The position numbers were made by a program, and so were the translations under genes. The notes beneath the pieces were generated by a model. The model searched no databases and had not been told where the DNA came from. It saw only the letters and a list, made by a program, of their open reading frames with translations. Below, piece by piece: positions 33,507 through 44,047 of a stretch of DNA of 64,000 nt (position 1 is its first letter; each line of letters begins with the position of its first letter). Source of the DNA: Cercis canadensis (taxonomy: Eukaryota; Streptophyta; Magnoliopsida; Fabales; Fabaceae); contig QAOA01007326.1 in NCBI GenBank assembly GCA_003255065.1, forward strand, positions 62,001 to 126,000, read 5' to 3'.

Positions 33507-36500
33507 TCAAGTTGGAAGGTAAATGTCCAAGACACCCAACTTGGCTTTGAGGAAACGAAATTGGCTAGAGGATAAAGGCTTGGTGAGTAAATTAGCAAGT
33601 TGATGCTGGGACTTAACATGCACAAGCTTAAGGAAACCTGAATTCACATGCTCTCTAATGAAATGGCAATCAATATCGACATGTTTGGATCTATCAGCAG
33701 ACTTAGGATTAGTGGCAAGATGGATGGCAGATTGATTGTCATAAAAAACCATGATGGAAGCAGTGGAAACTTCAAAAAGTCTGCTTAGTTGTCTCAGCCA
33801 TAAGAGCTCACTAGTGACATTTGCCAAGGCCCTATATTCTTCCTCTGCAGAGGAACGAGACACAGTTGGTTGTCTCTTGGATTTCCATGAAATCAAGGAA
33901 TCACCAAGGAAAACACAATATCATGTGGTGGATCTTCTGGTGTCCAGGCAACTACCCCAATCAGCATCTGCAAAAGCAGCTAGACGCAAAGAAGATTTTG
34001 CAGAAAACAAAAGACCTTGACCTGGTGCAGATTTTAAATACTGCAGAACATGGTGAACAGCATTCAAATGAGGCATTCTGGGCTGTGACATGAATTGACT
34101 CAGCTTGTTAACCGCATAGGTGATGTCTGGCCTAGAGACAGTAAGGTACATAAGTCTCCCAATGAGACGCCTATATAAGGAAGCATCTGGAAGTAAGTCA
34201 CCATCAGTTTTGGTGAGTTTCAGATTGGGATCCATGGGCAAAGACAAAGGTTTTGCAGCAGAAAAACCAGTATCCTCCAGTAATTGGAGTGTATATTTAC
34301 GTTGAGAGAGATGAATACCTTTGGTGGATTTAGCGATCTCTAAGCCCAAGAAATACTTGAGATCACCAATGACCTTGAGCTTAAAAAGAGTTTGAAGCAT
34401 TTTCTGAACATGCTGAATGGCAATAGGATTAGGTCCAGCTAGTATAATATCATCCACATAGACTAGCAAGAGGACTAAAGTGTTTCCTTTACCAATGGAA
34501 AACAAAGAGTAATCTGTGTGAGATTGATAAAATCCATGCTGAATTAATGCAGTGCAGTGGAAAACTTGTGGAACCATTGCCTAGATGCCTGTCGTAAACC
34601 ATAGAGGGATTTTGTGAGTTTACAAACCATATTCTGGCCCTGCACTTTATAGCCGAGTGGAATTTGCATGTATACCTCTTCAAACAAATCACCATTTAAG
34701 AAGGCATTGTTAATGTCCAATTGAACCATGGACCAGTGCTTCACAGCAGCTACTAACAAGAGAAAACGCACAGTAGTTATCTTGGCCACTGGTGAGAATG
34801 TGTCTAGGAAATCGATGCCAGCTTGTTGAGTGTAACCTTTAGCAACCAGTCTGGCCTTGTATCTATCCAAAGTACTATCTGCCTTGTACTTAATCTTGTA
34901 TATCCACCGACAACCAATGGCATGTTTACCTTGGGGAAGAGGGACTATTGTCTAGGTCTGATTTGCTTCTAAGGCATCAATCTCCTCCTGCATGGCAGTC
35001 CTCCATTCTTTATGGCGCATTGCTTGGTGGTAAAACTGGGGCTCATAGATGCTAGAGACTTGGAGAATGTAGTCCTTGTATGAACATGAAAGGTTATCAT
35101 AACAAATGACATTTTGGATAGGATGCTTGACTGTGGACTGATTAATTAAGAAGATATAGTCATTGAGATAAGTTGGAGGTCTGATATGCCTTGTGGTTCT
35201 GCACATATTAACATCTGGTGTGACCCCACTTACTTGCTGAGACGAATTTAAGGAAGTAGAATGAGAGATACCATAAGCATGCTTAAAGGAACTGGTAGTA
35301 TGAGTGACAGCATCATGGGAAAGGTTCTGACAATCCAATTGAGGAGTTGTGATCACAGTGTCATTGAACAGATGTTGTGCATCACTTGAGAGTGGAATGG
35401 CCTGGAATGGAAACATGTGTTCATGAAAAGTGACATCCCGTGAGATCATGAATTTTCTGGTTTGGAGGTTGTAAGGTTTATAACCTTTATAACCTAAGGG
35501 ATAACCCATGAAGACTGCAGGTACAACACGAGGTGTGAACTTTGTTCTTTCAGGTGGGACAGTAGCTACAAAGCACAAGCATCCAAAAACCTTGAAAGCA
35601 TTATAGTTTGGGAGCCTGTTATAGAGCAACTAATATGGTGATTTGTCTTTCAACAGAGTAGATGGAGTCCCGTTAATGAGGAAAATAGCAGTGGTAAGGC
35701 ATTCACCCCAGAAGTGAAGAGGGATTTGAGCTTGAAACATCAAAGCTCGAGCCACATTCAATAGATGTTGATGTTTTCTTTCCACAATCGAATTCTGCTC
35801 TGGTCGATATGCACATGAGAATTGGTGAAGTGTGCCTTGTTGCTGCAGAAAATTAGTGAGAGCAAGTTCTTTTGCATTGTCTGACCGTAGTTGCTTAATG
35901 GTCTTGCCAAACTGAGTTTTGATCATTTTGAAGAATTGGACAATGGAAGCAGTAGCTTCTGATTTACTGGTTAGCATATATATCCAAGTAAAACGAGTGC
36001 AATCATCAACAATTGTTAAGAAATATCTCTTACCATCATAAGTGCAATGATGATAAGGACCCCAGATGTCATAATGAACCAAATCAAATGGAAAAGGAGA
36101 TAGATGATTATGAGATGTGAATGACAAGCGTCTAAATTTGGATAAAGGACATATCTGACATGTGCTAGAAGAGTAAGTTGAAGGACAAGTAAAAGGAATT
36201 GTATTACTTATGATTTTCAACACTTTATCAGATAGATGACCTAGTCTAGCATGCCATAGTTTGGCATTGCTAAATTTATTGAAAGAGAAATCATAATCTG
36301 ATACATGATCTGAAAAAGAAGTTTCAGCATGCACAGTACAAGCAGAATGACAACTAATAGGTTTTGATGAAAGGGAAAAATCTATATCAGGTGTGCCTTG
36401 TTCAACATTCTTGTGTACTTTGTATGTGTATAAGCCTTGACACACTTCACCCTTGCCAATCAGCTTCGAGTGGTTGTGGTCCTGGATGTGAAAAGAATTA

Positions 36501-37871
36501 GCATAAAAAGACACAAGACAATTTGAATTTGCTAACAAAGCAGGAACTGATATAAGATTGACTTGAAACTGTGGAATATAAAGGACTTTGTGAATAATGA
36601 AATCTGAAGCTAATTGAACACTGCCTATAATAGTAACTAAAATTCTGCAATTGTTAGGTAATGTAACAAAATGATTGTGTAGCTTTTTGTGTGATAAAAT
36701 GCTTGAGGGAATAAGAAACATGAGATGTGGCTCCTAAATCTAATATCCAGGAGTCAGGATCCTTATGGAATGTGGAAGTGCTGGATGAAAGAATAATACC
36801 ATCTGATGTTTAGTTGGTATGAGTATCCATATCGGGAATGGCTGCTTGTGACAACTGGGACTGGAGAAGATGAATCAATTGTTGATATTGCTGTGAGGTC
36901 ATCTGGAAAGAAGAAGAGTGATGCGAAGCTGAATCAGGTTCACACGGGCGTGTTTGACTGATACAGGCGTGAGTTTCCAAAACTTTCTCAGCAAGATGGT
37001 TCAGATTGCCAGCTTGCCTCCCTTTCTTGTACCCTGGAGGGTATCCATGAAGCTTGTAGCATTTTTCTTTTGTGTGCCCAAGCATTCCACAATATGCACA
37101 CATAGGCCTGTCTTTCTTTCCATTTCTTGCTTTTCCATCTAAACCAGAATGAGTCTGATGACCATTGACAACATAGGACATATGATCACTTGAGGAAGAA
37201 TGAATTCCCATGGATCTCTGCTTCTCTTCTTGAATAACTAGAGAAAATACCTTGTTGACTGATGGAAGTGGATCCATCAAAAGTATCTGTCCTCTCACAT
37301 GTGAGTAAACTTCATTCAATCCCATGAGAAAGCAAAGAACATATTCTTAATGAAGATGATACAACAATGGTTTTACACCTCCGCAAGAACAAGAGTGAAT
37401 GGGACAATATTCACCAATCTCTTCCCAAATACCTTTTAGTTGTGTGAAGTATTGAGCCACTGACAAAGATCCTTGAGTGAGATTGATTAATTCTTTCTTG
37501 AATTGAAAGATTCTTGGATCATTCTGTTGCTGAAAACGTTCTTGCAGATCAAGCCAAATATCTCCTGCAGTGGAGGAGTAAATCACACTCGCAGTGATTT
37601 CTTTTGAGACAGAGTTAAGAAGCCATGAAGCAACAACATTGTTATTGCGTTGCCATGCCAGAAATCGTGGAAAATCATATTCATCAGGTGTATGAATTGA
37701 TCCATCCACAAAACCTAGTTTATTCTTGGCTATCAGTGCCATCCTCATTGCACGACGCCAGGAGTTGTAATTGTCTCCAGTGAGTGATTCTGAGACGAGG
37801 ATCAACCCTGGGGAGTCTGAAGGATGCAAGAAAAATGGACTTGATGCATCATCTATGGGAATCGACGCCAT
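33507..37871 (-). pseudogene. copia gag-pol, nearly full length, a few disabling mutations
   Basis: The ATG is at 37871. Gag (SESLTGDNYNSWRRAMRMAL) runs to about 36810 with a CCHC knuckle CAYCGMLGHTKEKC. Protease follows (WILDLGATSH, Leu replacing the usual Ser of DSGA), then the integrase HHCC domain (LWHARLGHLS, CQICPLSK) and DDE core (VHYDIWG, LRSDNAKE, QNSIVERKHQ). Reverse transcriptase has [32 protein letters not shown] and YVDD; RNase H has DADWGSC, EEEYRAL and YDNQSAIHLA. Disabling changes are in-frame stops near 37347, 36810, 35630, 34950 and 33918 and frameshifts near 36723 and 34560. All domains remain recognisable end to end, consistent with the young LTRs. Confidence 0.93.
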
Positions 37872-37958
37872 TGATGATCAATGAAGAAGAAAAAAAAATG
37901 CAAGCATTTTTGCGGAGGAAGACGATTCAGAGAACTCAGATTCTTTGCTCTGATACCA

Positions 37959-38221
37959 TATTAAGATTTGAGAAATGAAGAATCTTATTAATTGATTCAT
38001 AATCATTGAGAGCTTTACAATATATATAGCAGAATACATATGCAGCTTTAGCAGAAGAAAAAACTAATTAACAAACAAACAAACTAACTAACTTGCTGAG
38101 TTGGCTAACTGATTAGTTTGACTGACTAAAACTAAGCACGGGCGTGTACACTTAAGTCAACACGGGGGTGTCTATTGCTGACACGGGCGTGTATTGTGAT
38201 TCTGATATACTGATTCTAATA
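37959..38221 (-). repeat. 5' LTR of the TA..TA copia element
   Basis: 263 bp. It has an extra ATTGAGAGCT-like segment relative to the 3' LTR. The primer site, complementary to the initiator tRNA, is at 37947-37958. Confidence 0.95.
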
Positions 38222-38309
38222 ACATCAACTCGTCATTAGCATCTTGCAACAACACACAGATGCATTAGCACCAAAAAATTTAAACAAAGCTCGACCAATG
38301 AAGGGCATT

Positions 38310-38930
38310 TATAGACACCCCGTTTTGGCACCATTAATGCTAAACATTTTCCTAGATGAAATCAAAGGAGAAAGGTATTCTTTTGAAAATTACAGGTTAA
38401 AGTAATCGAAATGGAAAAGAAGAGCCTTGGGCAAAATGGCCCTCAGGCGCATAAACTCTAATTCCTTTCTTTTGCCATTATTTAGAAATTTCCAGCAACT
38501 ATACTGGCAACTTGGTGCTCACCCCAAGAAACCCTAGGGAGTCTTTGCCTGCTCTAGTATAAATAAGACCACTCACAGACAACCTTGGAGAGACAGAGTC
38601 CTTAAGAGAAACTCTCACAAAAGCAAGACGCACATGTGTGTCTAGGAGAGCAAGGTGCCCAAGCATGTATGTGGAGAAAGAAGCGAAGCCATGTTCTATT
38701 AGAATTCAACATTTGGGGTTTAAAATGGGAGTACCTTTTTCATTTGAATCAATGCCCAAAGATTGTTACTTGGGGGCTTGTGTGATAGTTTTTGTTCAGA
38801 AAACAACATCGTTATTTCTGTTTGACCTTTTCTATTCTCCTTTGAAATCTTGCATCCTTGTGCAAACTGATTTGGGTCCTTTGAAAGTCAATTTTGAAAT
38901 GGTGCATTGGCTTAGAATGTGATGCTATAA
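38310..38930 (+). repeat. 5' part of the LTR of the second Tat element
   Basis: After a weak purine tract (AATGAAGGGCATT) the sequence reads TATAGACACCCCGTTTTGGCACC, close to the TGTAGACACC start of many Tat/gypsy LTRs. A TATA-like box (CTAGTATAAATAAG) is near 38556, followed by a leader. No GGCGACTCC-type LTR end is found further on, so the LTR seems truncated. The right edge is arbitrary. Confidence 0.5.
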
Positions 38931-39456
38931 AAAAAAAAAAGGGATTTATTTATTTTGTTGTCAAGATTGAAAAAAATATCACATTGATTTACTCCTTTGC
39001 GCTCTTGTCCAATTTCTTGATATTTGAAAATTGCTTGATAAAAATGGTTATCATTAAACCATTGGAAGTTTTAAGAAAATCCATTTAATTTGAGTAGTTT
39101 TTGCTGCTGTTAGTTTTCTTTACCTTGTTTGCATTGGTGGTCACCAAATTGTTGCTTGTTGTGTGTCTGTTTTGTTTTTGCAAATTCATCAATGTTAAAC
39201 ATGTTCCATTTTTCACATAGACACTGGTGTTTCATAGATATTAGGTGCATTTTTGTCATTCCCAACCTTTTGAGAGTGGCTTGTGGTTATAGGGATGCCG
39301 TGGTTCAGCTCCATCTAGGATTTATTTCAGCAATGTTAAACATGTTTCATTGTTCTCACGCTCTCCATTTAGTTTGTGTTTGCTTTCTCTGCTTCTTTTC
39401 TTTCTCTAATTGCAGCTGGTGTTGCATCTCTCCTCCGTTGTAGTTTTGCACTTTAA

Positions 39457-39470
39457 NGGGGGGGGGGGGG
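39457..39470. other. Single N at the start of a G run
   Basis: An N followed by 13 G. It is probably a homopolymer or contig-junction problem; no longer duplication is seen. Confidence 0.7.
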
Positions 39471-39655
39471 AGGTTTGAGTTTAGCTGTTGAGTGTGTATT
39501 AACTATTGATCTAATTTTATTTCCATATTTGTGTTACCTTCTTTGTCAAGTTTCTAAAAGTGTGTTTCGTCTTTCTAAATTTTTCTGTGATGAAAATTTT
39601 CCTATTTCAGCATTCTTGATTCATTGAGAAATGGGTATTTGCCATAAAGCCTTAC

Positions 39656-40988
39656 TTCTTGCTCATAGTTGGTAGCCATTGGCTCTTAGTATGAAGAGCT
39701 TTTGCAATTTGGATTGTATAATTGATATTTCAAGTGCCTAATGCTTTGTTTACTATGTTGGTAATCAAATTATGGGCTCAAGATTTCTGCACAATTTTGT
39801 GGTTGAGATTATGATTTCCTTTTGTTCGGTATTGGTGTTTGTTGATCTTTACTATTGGGCAGTTATAGTCTCTTTGCAACTGATTTCTCATGATTTGAAA
39901 GCCAATGATGAGTAATAGTTTGGGTATTGGTGTTTGCTTGAATGTGTAGTAGTCTTGTTATCCCATGTTCTGATCTCCATGCTATATGTTTCAAGTGTTT
40001 GGTTGATATATGTCTGTTTGGATTTGTGTTCCTTCAGGATGGATGCTATTATGGATAAATTCAGTTGCTCAGTTGATGTAAAATGCACATGACCTTAAAT
40101 ATTGATAAATGCTGATGTCTTACCAAACAATTTATACACTTTTCTCTATGTCTAATATGTTCATTGTGATTTCTAGATGTACATGAAGCTCAAGCTTATT
40201 GAATTAAATTTTGTTTTGGCCATGGTTATATGCAATGATCCATTGTGGTTCTCATTTAGAATTAGAAATGGCATGCATCGAACTAGTTATTGTTTGTACA
40301 ATATAGTTCTTATGTATGGTTCATTTGGCTAAGGATATTTGGGGACTTGATGTGTTTATGGACACTGCTTTTATTCACCAATTTATTCATGATCTCTCGA
40401 TGTGTTAAGTGGAATCACATATGGACAAACAATTGTGGGTATTGTTCTTTGATTGAGCAAATTGATTCTTGGGATTTCTGATTTTCTTTGAATTAGTTGA
40501 TTTCAATGGTTTTATCCTGAATATTTGTNTTCTTGCTCATAGTCGGTAGCCATTGGCTCTTAGTATGAAGAGCTTTTGCAATTTGGGTCGTATAATTGAT
40601 ATTTCAAGTGCCTAATGCTTTGTTTACTATGTTGGTAATCAAATTATGGGCTCAAGATTTCTGCAGAATTTTGTTTTGGCCATGGTTATATGCAATGATC
40701 CGTTGTGGTTCTCATTTAGAATTAGAAATGGCATGCATCGAACTAGTTATTGTTTGTAGGATATAGTTCTTATGTATGGTTCATTTGGCTAAGGATATTT
40801 GGGGACTTGATGTGTTTATGGACACTGCTTTTATTCACCAATTTATTCATGATCTCTCGATGTGTTAAGTGGAATCACATATGGACAAACAATTGTGGGT
40901 ATTGTTCTTTGATTGAGCAAATTGATGCTTGGGATTTCTGATTTTCTTTGAATTAGTTGATTTCAATGGTTTTATCCTGAATATTTGT
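39656..40988. other. Probable false duplication across a single N (40529), with a haplotype indel
   Basis: 39656-40528 is repeated as 40530-40988, but the second copy lacks about 414 bp (about 39797-40210). AATTTTGT occurs at both edges of the missing part, so one haplotype probably has a microhomology-mediated deletion. Elsewhere the copies differ by only a few bases. Confidence 0.85.
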
Positions 40989-41573
40989 TTCTTTTTTTGT
41001 GTTTTGTAGAAATTCATGATTAGAATCTCTTGGCTGATCATGTTATCTTTAAGTTGCATTTTTCTATTGATTGGGTCACATGCCTTTTTGGAATTGAAGT
41101 TTACTAGTTCTGTCATCTTTATCCTAATTGGCATTTTCTTATTAGGATAACTCTTGATAGATTTATTTTATGGTTTAATATGATTTGCAAAGATTAGGGC
41201 CTTCATTTTCTTTATCCTTAAAATATGTGTGGCATCTCCATTAGATAGTATCGCTTGATCTTTGAAATGGTTTTGTTAATCTTATGGGAATAATAGAAAG
41301 AGAGTAGGAAGGGTTTAGTTTCCGTCCCAGCTTGCTATATGTTCTTTGATTCGTGTGAGTCCTTCTTCCTTTGTTTAAAGGAAAAGAAGGAATTTGCAAT
41401 TGCAAGGTTGGTGTTGTTTATTTATGTCTAAAGGGTGTAATTCCAGTTTGTTAGGTATCAGTTCGAAAGTTGTTTAAGTTGAGCACCTAATGCCCAAGAA
41501 TTAAGTTGATAATTGGTTGAATTGCATTTTGCTTAATTTTAGATAAATTTCTGGTTTCTTAATTGCATGTTTT

Positions 41574-41590
41574 NTTTTTTTTTTTTTTTT
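41574..41590. other. Single N in a poly(T) tract
   Basis: TTTN followed by a T run, probably an unresolved homopolymer at a contig end. Confidence 0.7.
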
Positions 41591-41750
41591 GGGCATGCTC
41601 TATGGCATCCTCCAAAGCTATCTATGTTGCATCAGGTTGGTGGCGGTTATACTTTGGCTCTTTTTGAAGGCTGGTCTAACTCTTTAATTTCATTGCACTG
41701 CTCAAAGATCTTTTCTGGTCTGGTCTTGTTTCACGTGTCATGTATCCTTG

Positions 41751-42467
41751 TGCATTTCACTAGGTATTAAATACTGCATTTTTAGTTTCACATTTCTGAA
41801 TTGAATAGCACTGGATTTTCTGGTTATTTTTTTTGTGCTGTATGACATTTCAGTCTCTAGTTTATTCATGTCTTCATAGCTGAATATTTACTGGCCCACT
41901 TTCTTTATTGTTTGCTTTCATGTAATTGTGACACTTAATTTTTTCATATATGATACTTGATAATTTATTTTTTGTTTAGCTTCTTGTTGTACCCTTGAGT
42001 TCAAATGTTGCCCTTTAAGACGGTTTGGTCAAGATTCCTTGCATTCCTTGGATTAATTTGTGTACTAGTTATTGGGCAGCTTGATTAAATTTTAACATTC
42101 CAATCTTGTGCATTTTGCTAGGTATTAAATACTGCATTTTCAGTTTCACATTGCTGAATTGCATAGCACTGGATTTTCTTGTTATTTTCCGTGTTGTATG
42201 ACATTTCAGTCTCTAGTTTATTCATGTCTTCATAGCTGAATATTTACTGGTCCACTTTCTTTATTGTTTGCTTCCATGTAATTGTGACACTGAATTTTTT
42301 CATATAAGATACTTGATAATTTATTTTTTGTTTAGCTTCTTGTTGTCCCCTTGAGTTCAAATGTTGCCCTTTAAGTCAATTTGGTCAAGATTCCTTGCAT
42401 TCCTTGGATTAATTTGTGTACTAGTTACTAGGCAACTTGATTAAATTTTAACATTCCAATCTTATGC
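41751..42467. repeat. Diverged tandem duplication of about 357 bp
   Basis: 41751-42108 (TGCATTTCACTAGGTATTAAATAC..) recurs as 42109-42467 (TGCATTTTGCTAGGTATTAAATAC..) with scattered substitutions and short indels. No N lies between the copies, so this is a true tandem duplication. Confidence 0.88.
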
Positions 42468-42613
42468 ATAGTTTTGGTGGATGCTTACTCAAATACTGGG
42501 GACTGTTTGGTTATTTTTCCATCATATGCTTGCTGCCTTATTGAGATATTGCACAAATGGGATAAATGGTTCTTTATACTTTAACTTCTGGTTCATAATA
42601 AGCTTGCTGGCTT

Positions 42614-43961
42614 TGTTAGTTCCACAATTCTCTTTCCTGATTTTGATGATAAGAAATGATTCTATATCTTCTAATCTGTGTTGTGTTTAAGTATTCTTCT
42701 AAGTGCAAGTTAGTAAAGAAAGCTAAGAACTGGTTCTACTGGACTGTAAGAACTAGTTCTTCTCTTATGGTTGATGTTATGCATACAAAGTCTTTAGATC
42801 TTAAAGCGCTTGTCAGAATGTTACTTCACGTGTGATATAACCGTTTCTTTATGAAGAGTTGGTAGAGATCCACCTTTCAAGGGAAGTTAGTAAAAAGTAA
42901 CTTCTTTGGGCAGTACAAGACAAGGGAATAGTTAGTGGAATTTGATTGCATNTAAGAACTGGTTCTGCTGGACTGTAAGAACTAGTTCTTCTCTTATGGT
43001 TGATGTTATGCATGCAAAGTCTTTAGATCTTAAAGCGCTTGTCAGAATGTTACTTCACGTGTGATATAACCGTTTCTTTATGAAGAGTTGGTAGAGATCC
43101 ACCTTTCAAGGGAAGTTAGTAAAAAGTAACTTCTTTGGGCAGTACAAGACAAGGGAATAGTTAGTGGAATTTGATTGCATCTCAGCCTGATAGCTGTCCC
43201 ATGATCAAGGGTGAAGATTGCTCTTCATGTGCTGCCTTCCTCCTTTATTGTGCAGCTTTCCCTTGCTCTTAAAAAGTAAGCTATGAGAAGAAGCAAACAA
43301 AGAAGGAAGAACAGAGGAAGTTTTTAGAGTGTGGTAGCAGCTCTTCATCTTCATTTTTGTACTAATAAACTTCTTCTTTCAATGCTCAAATATATGTAAA
43401 AATATGCTCTACAGAGAGAGAGTGCTTTAATGGAGCTCAATTCCTTTTTGAGTGTTATGAACTCAGGATTTCAGTAGGAAATCCGTGCGAGACTTCTAAC
43501 TATGAGACTAGAAGGAGAAAGTTTCTTGGTGAGCTTTTGTGTGAGAAACCAAGGGTGTAAAAGCTTGGAGAAGCTTGGGAAAATTAAACTCAACTTAGTG
43601 GAACCCCAATGCTTTGTGAGAAGTGGATGTAGGCCTTAGTGCTGAACCACTATAAAACTTGTGCATAAGATCTTTTTAACTTTTCTCTTTAAATTCTCTA
43701 TTGCTTATGCTTACAGTATGTTATTGATGCTTTTAAGTTGATCTTGTCTGAGTTTTCTGGTATGATTCATAACTGCTACGCTATATGAAATGGATATGAA
43801 TGTTTCATGTATGTATTCGATTCTTAAACAGTAGAACTAGCTCTTGCAGTGTTTAGCTCATGGATTAATTTCTAGTGTTAGTTCCTATGAATTGATTTTT
43901 CGAGAAACTCCTATTCACCCCTCCCCCCCCCCCCCTCTAGGAGTGTTTCTTGTGACATTTA
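42614..43961 (+). repeat. 5' LTR of the Sirevirus-like element
   Basis: 1348 bp as assembled, or about 1119 bp once the duplicate across N 42952 is discounted. It contains a C run near 43924-43936 close to its end. Confidence 0.92.
42724..43180. other. Probable false duplication across a single N (42952)
   Basis: 42724-42951 is repeated as 42953-43180, both 228 bp and almost identical. The 3' LTR of the same element has this segment only once, independent evidence that the duplication is an assembly artefact. Confidence 0.93.
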
Positions 43962-44047
43962 ATTGGTATAAGAGCTTGGTGCTCATTATATTTTGTTGGT
44001 TTAACTAACCAAGAGCAAAAGATCCGTATTATTCAGTTGTAGGAATC

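Larger units (their letters stand above)
33242..38221 (-). mobile_element. Complete copia retrotransposon with TA..TA LTR ends
   Basis: The element is on the minus strand, with LTRs 33242-33494 (3') and 37959-38221 (5'). Flanking ACATC at 33237-33241 and 38222-38226 is a perfect 5 bp target duplication. Each LTR reads TATTAG..TTAATA on the element strand instead of TG..CA. A TGGTATCAGAGC primer site (tRNA-iMet type) directly follows the 5' LTR and a long G run precedes the 3' LTR. The two LTRs differ by five substitutions and one 10 bp indel, so the insertion is fairly recent. It inserted between the minisatellite and the LTR of a Tat element. Confidence 0.95.
38931..42613. other. T-rich spacer with duplications, no gene recognised
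   Basis: T-rich, intron-like or intergenic DNA. The twin short ORFs at 40290-40481 and 40750-40941 are copies of one sequence caused by the N junction at 40529. No protein family, RNA gene or clear exon is recognised. Confidence 0.55.

Noticed and set aside
40290..40941. Two almost identical short ORFs suggesting a gene duplication
   Set aside because: They are the two copies of one sequence made by the N junction at 40529, and neither has a recognisable domain.
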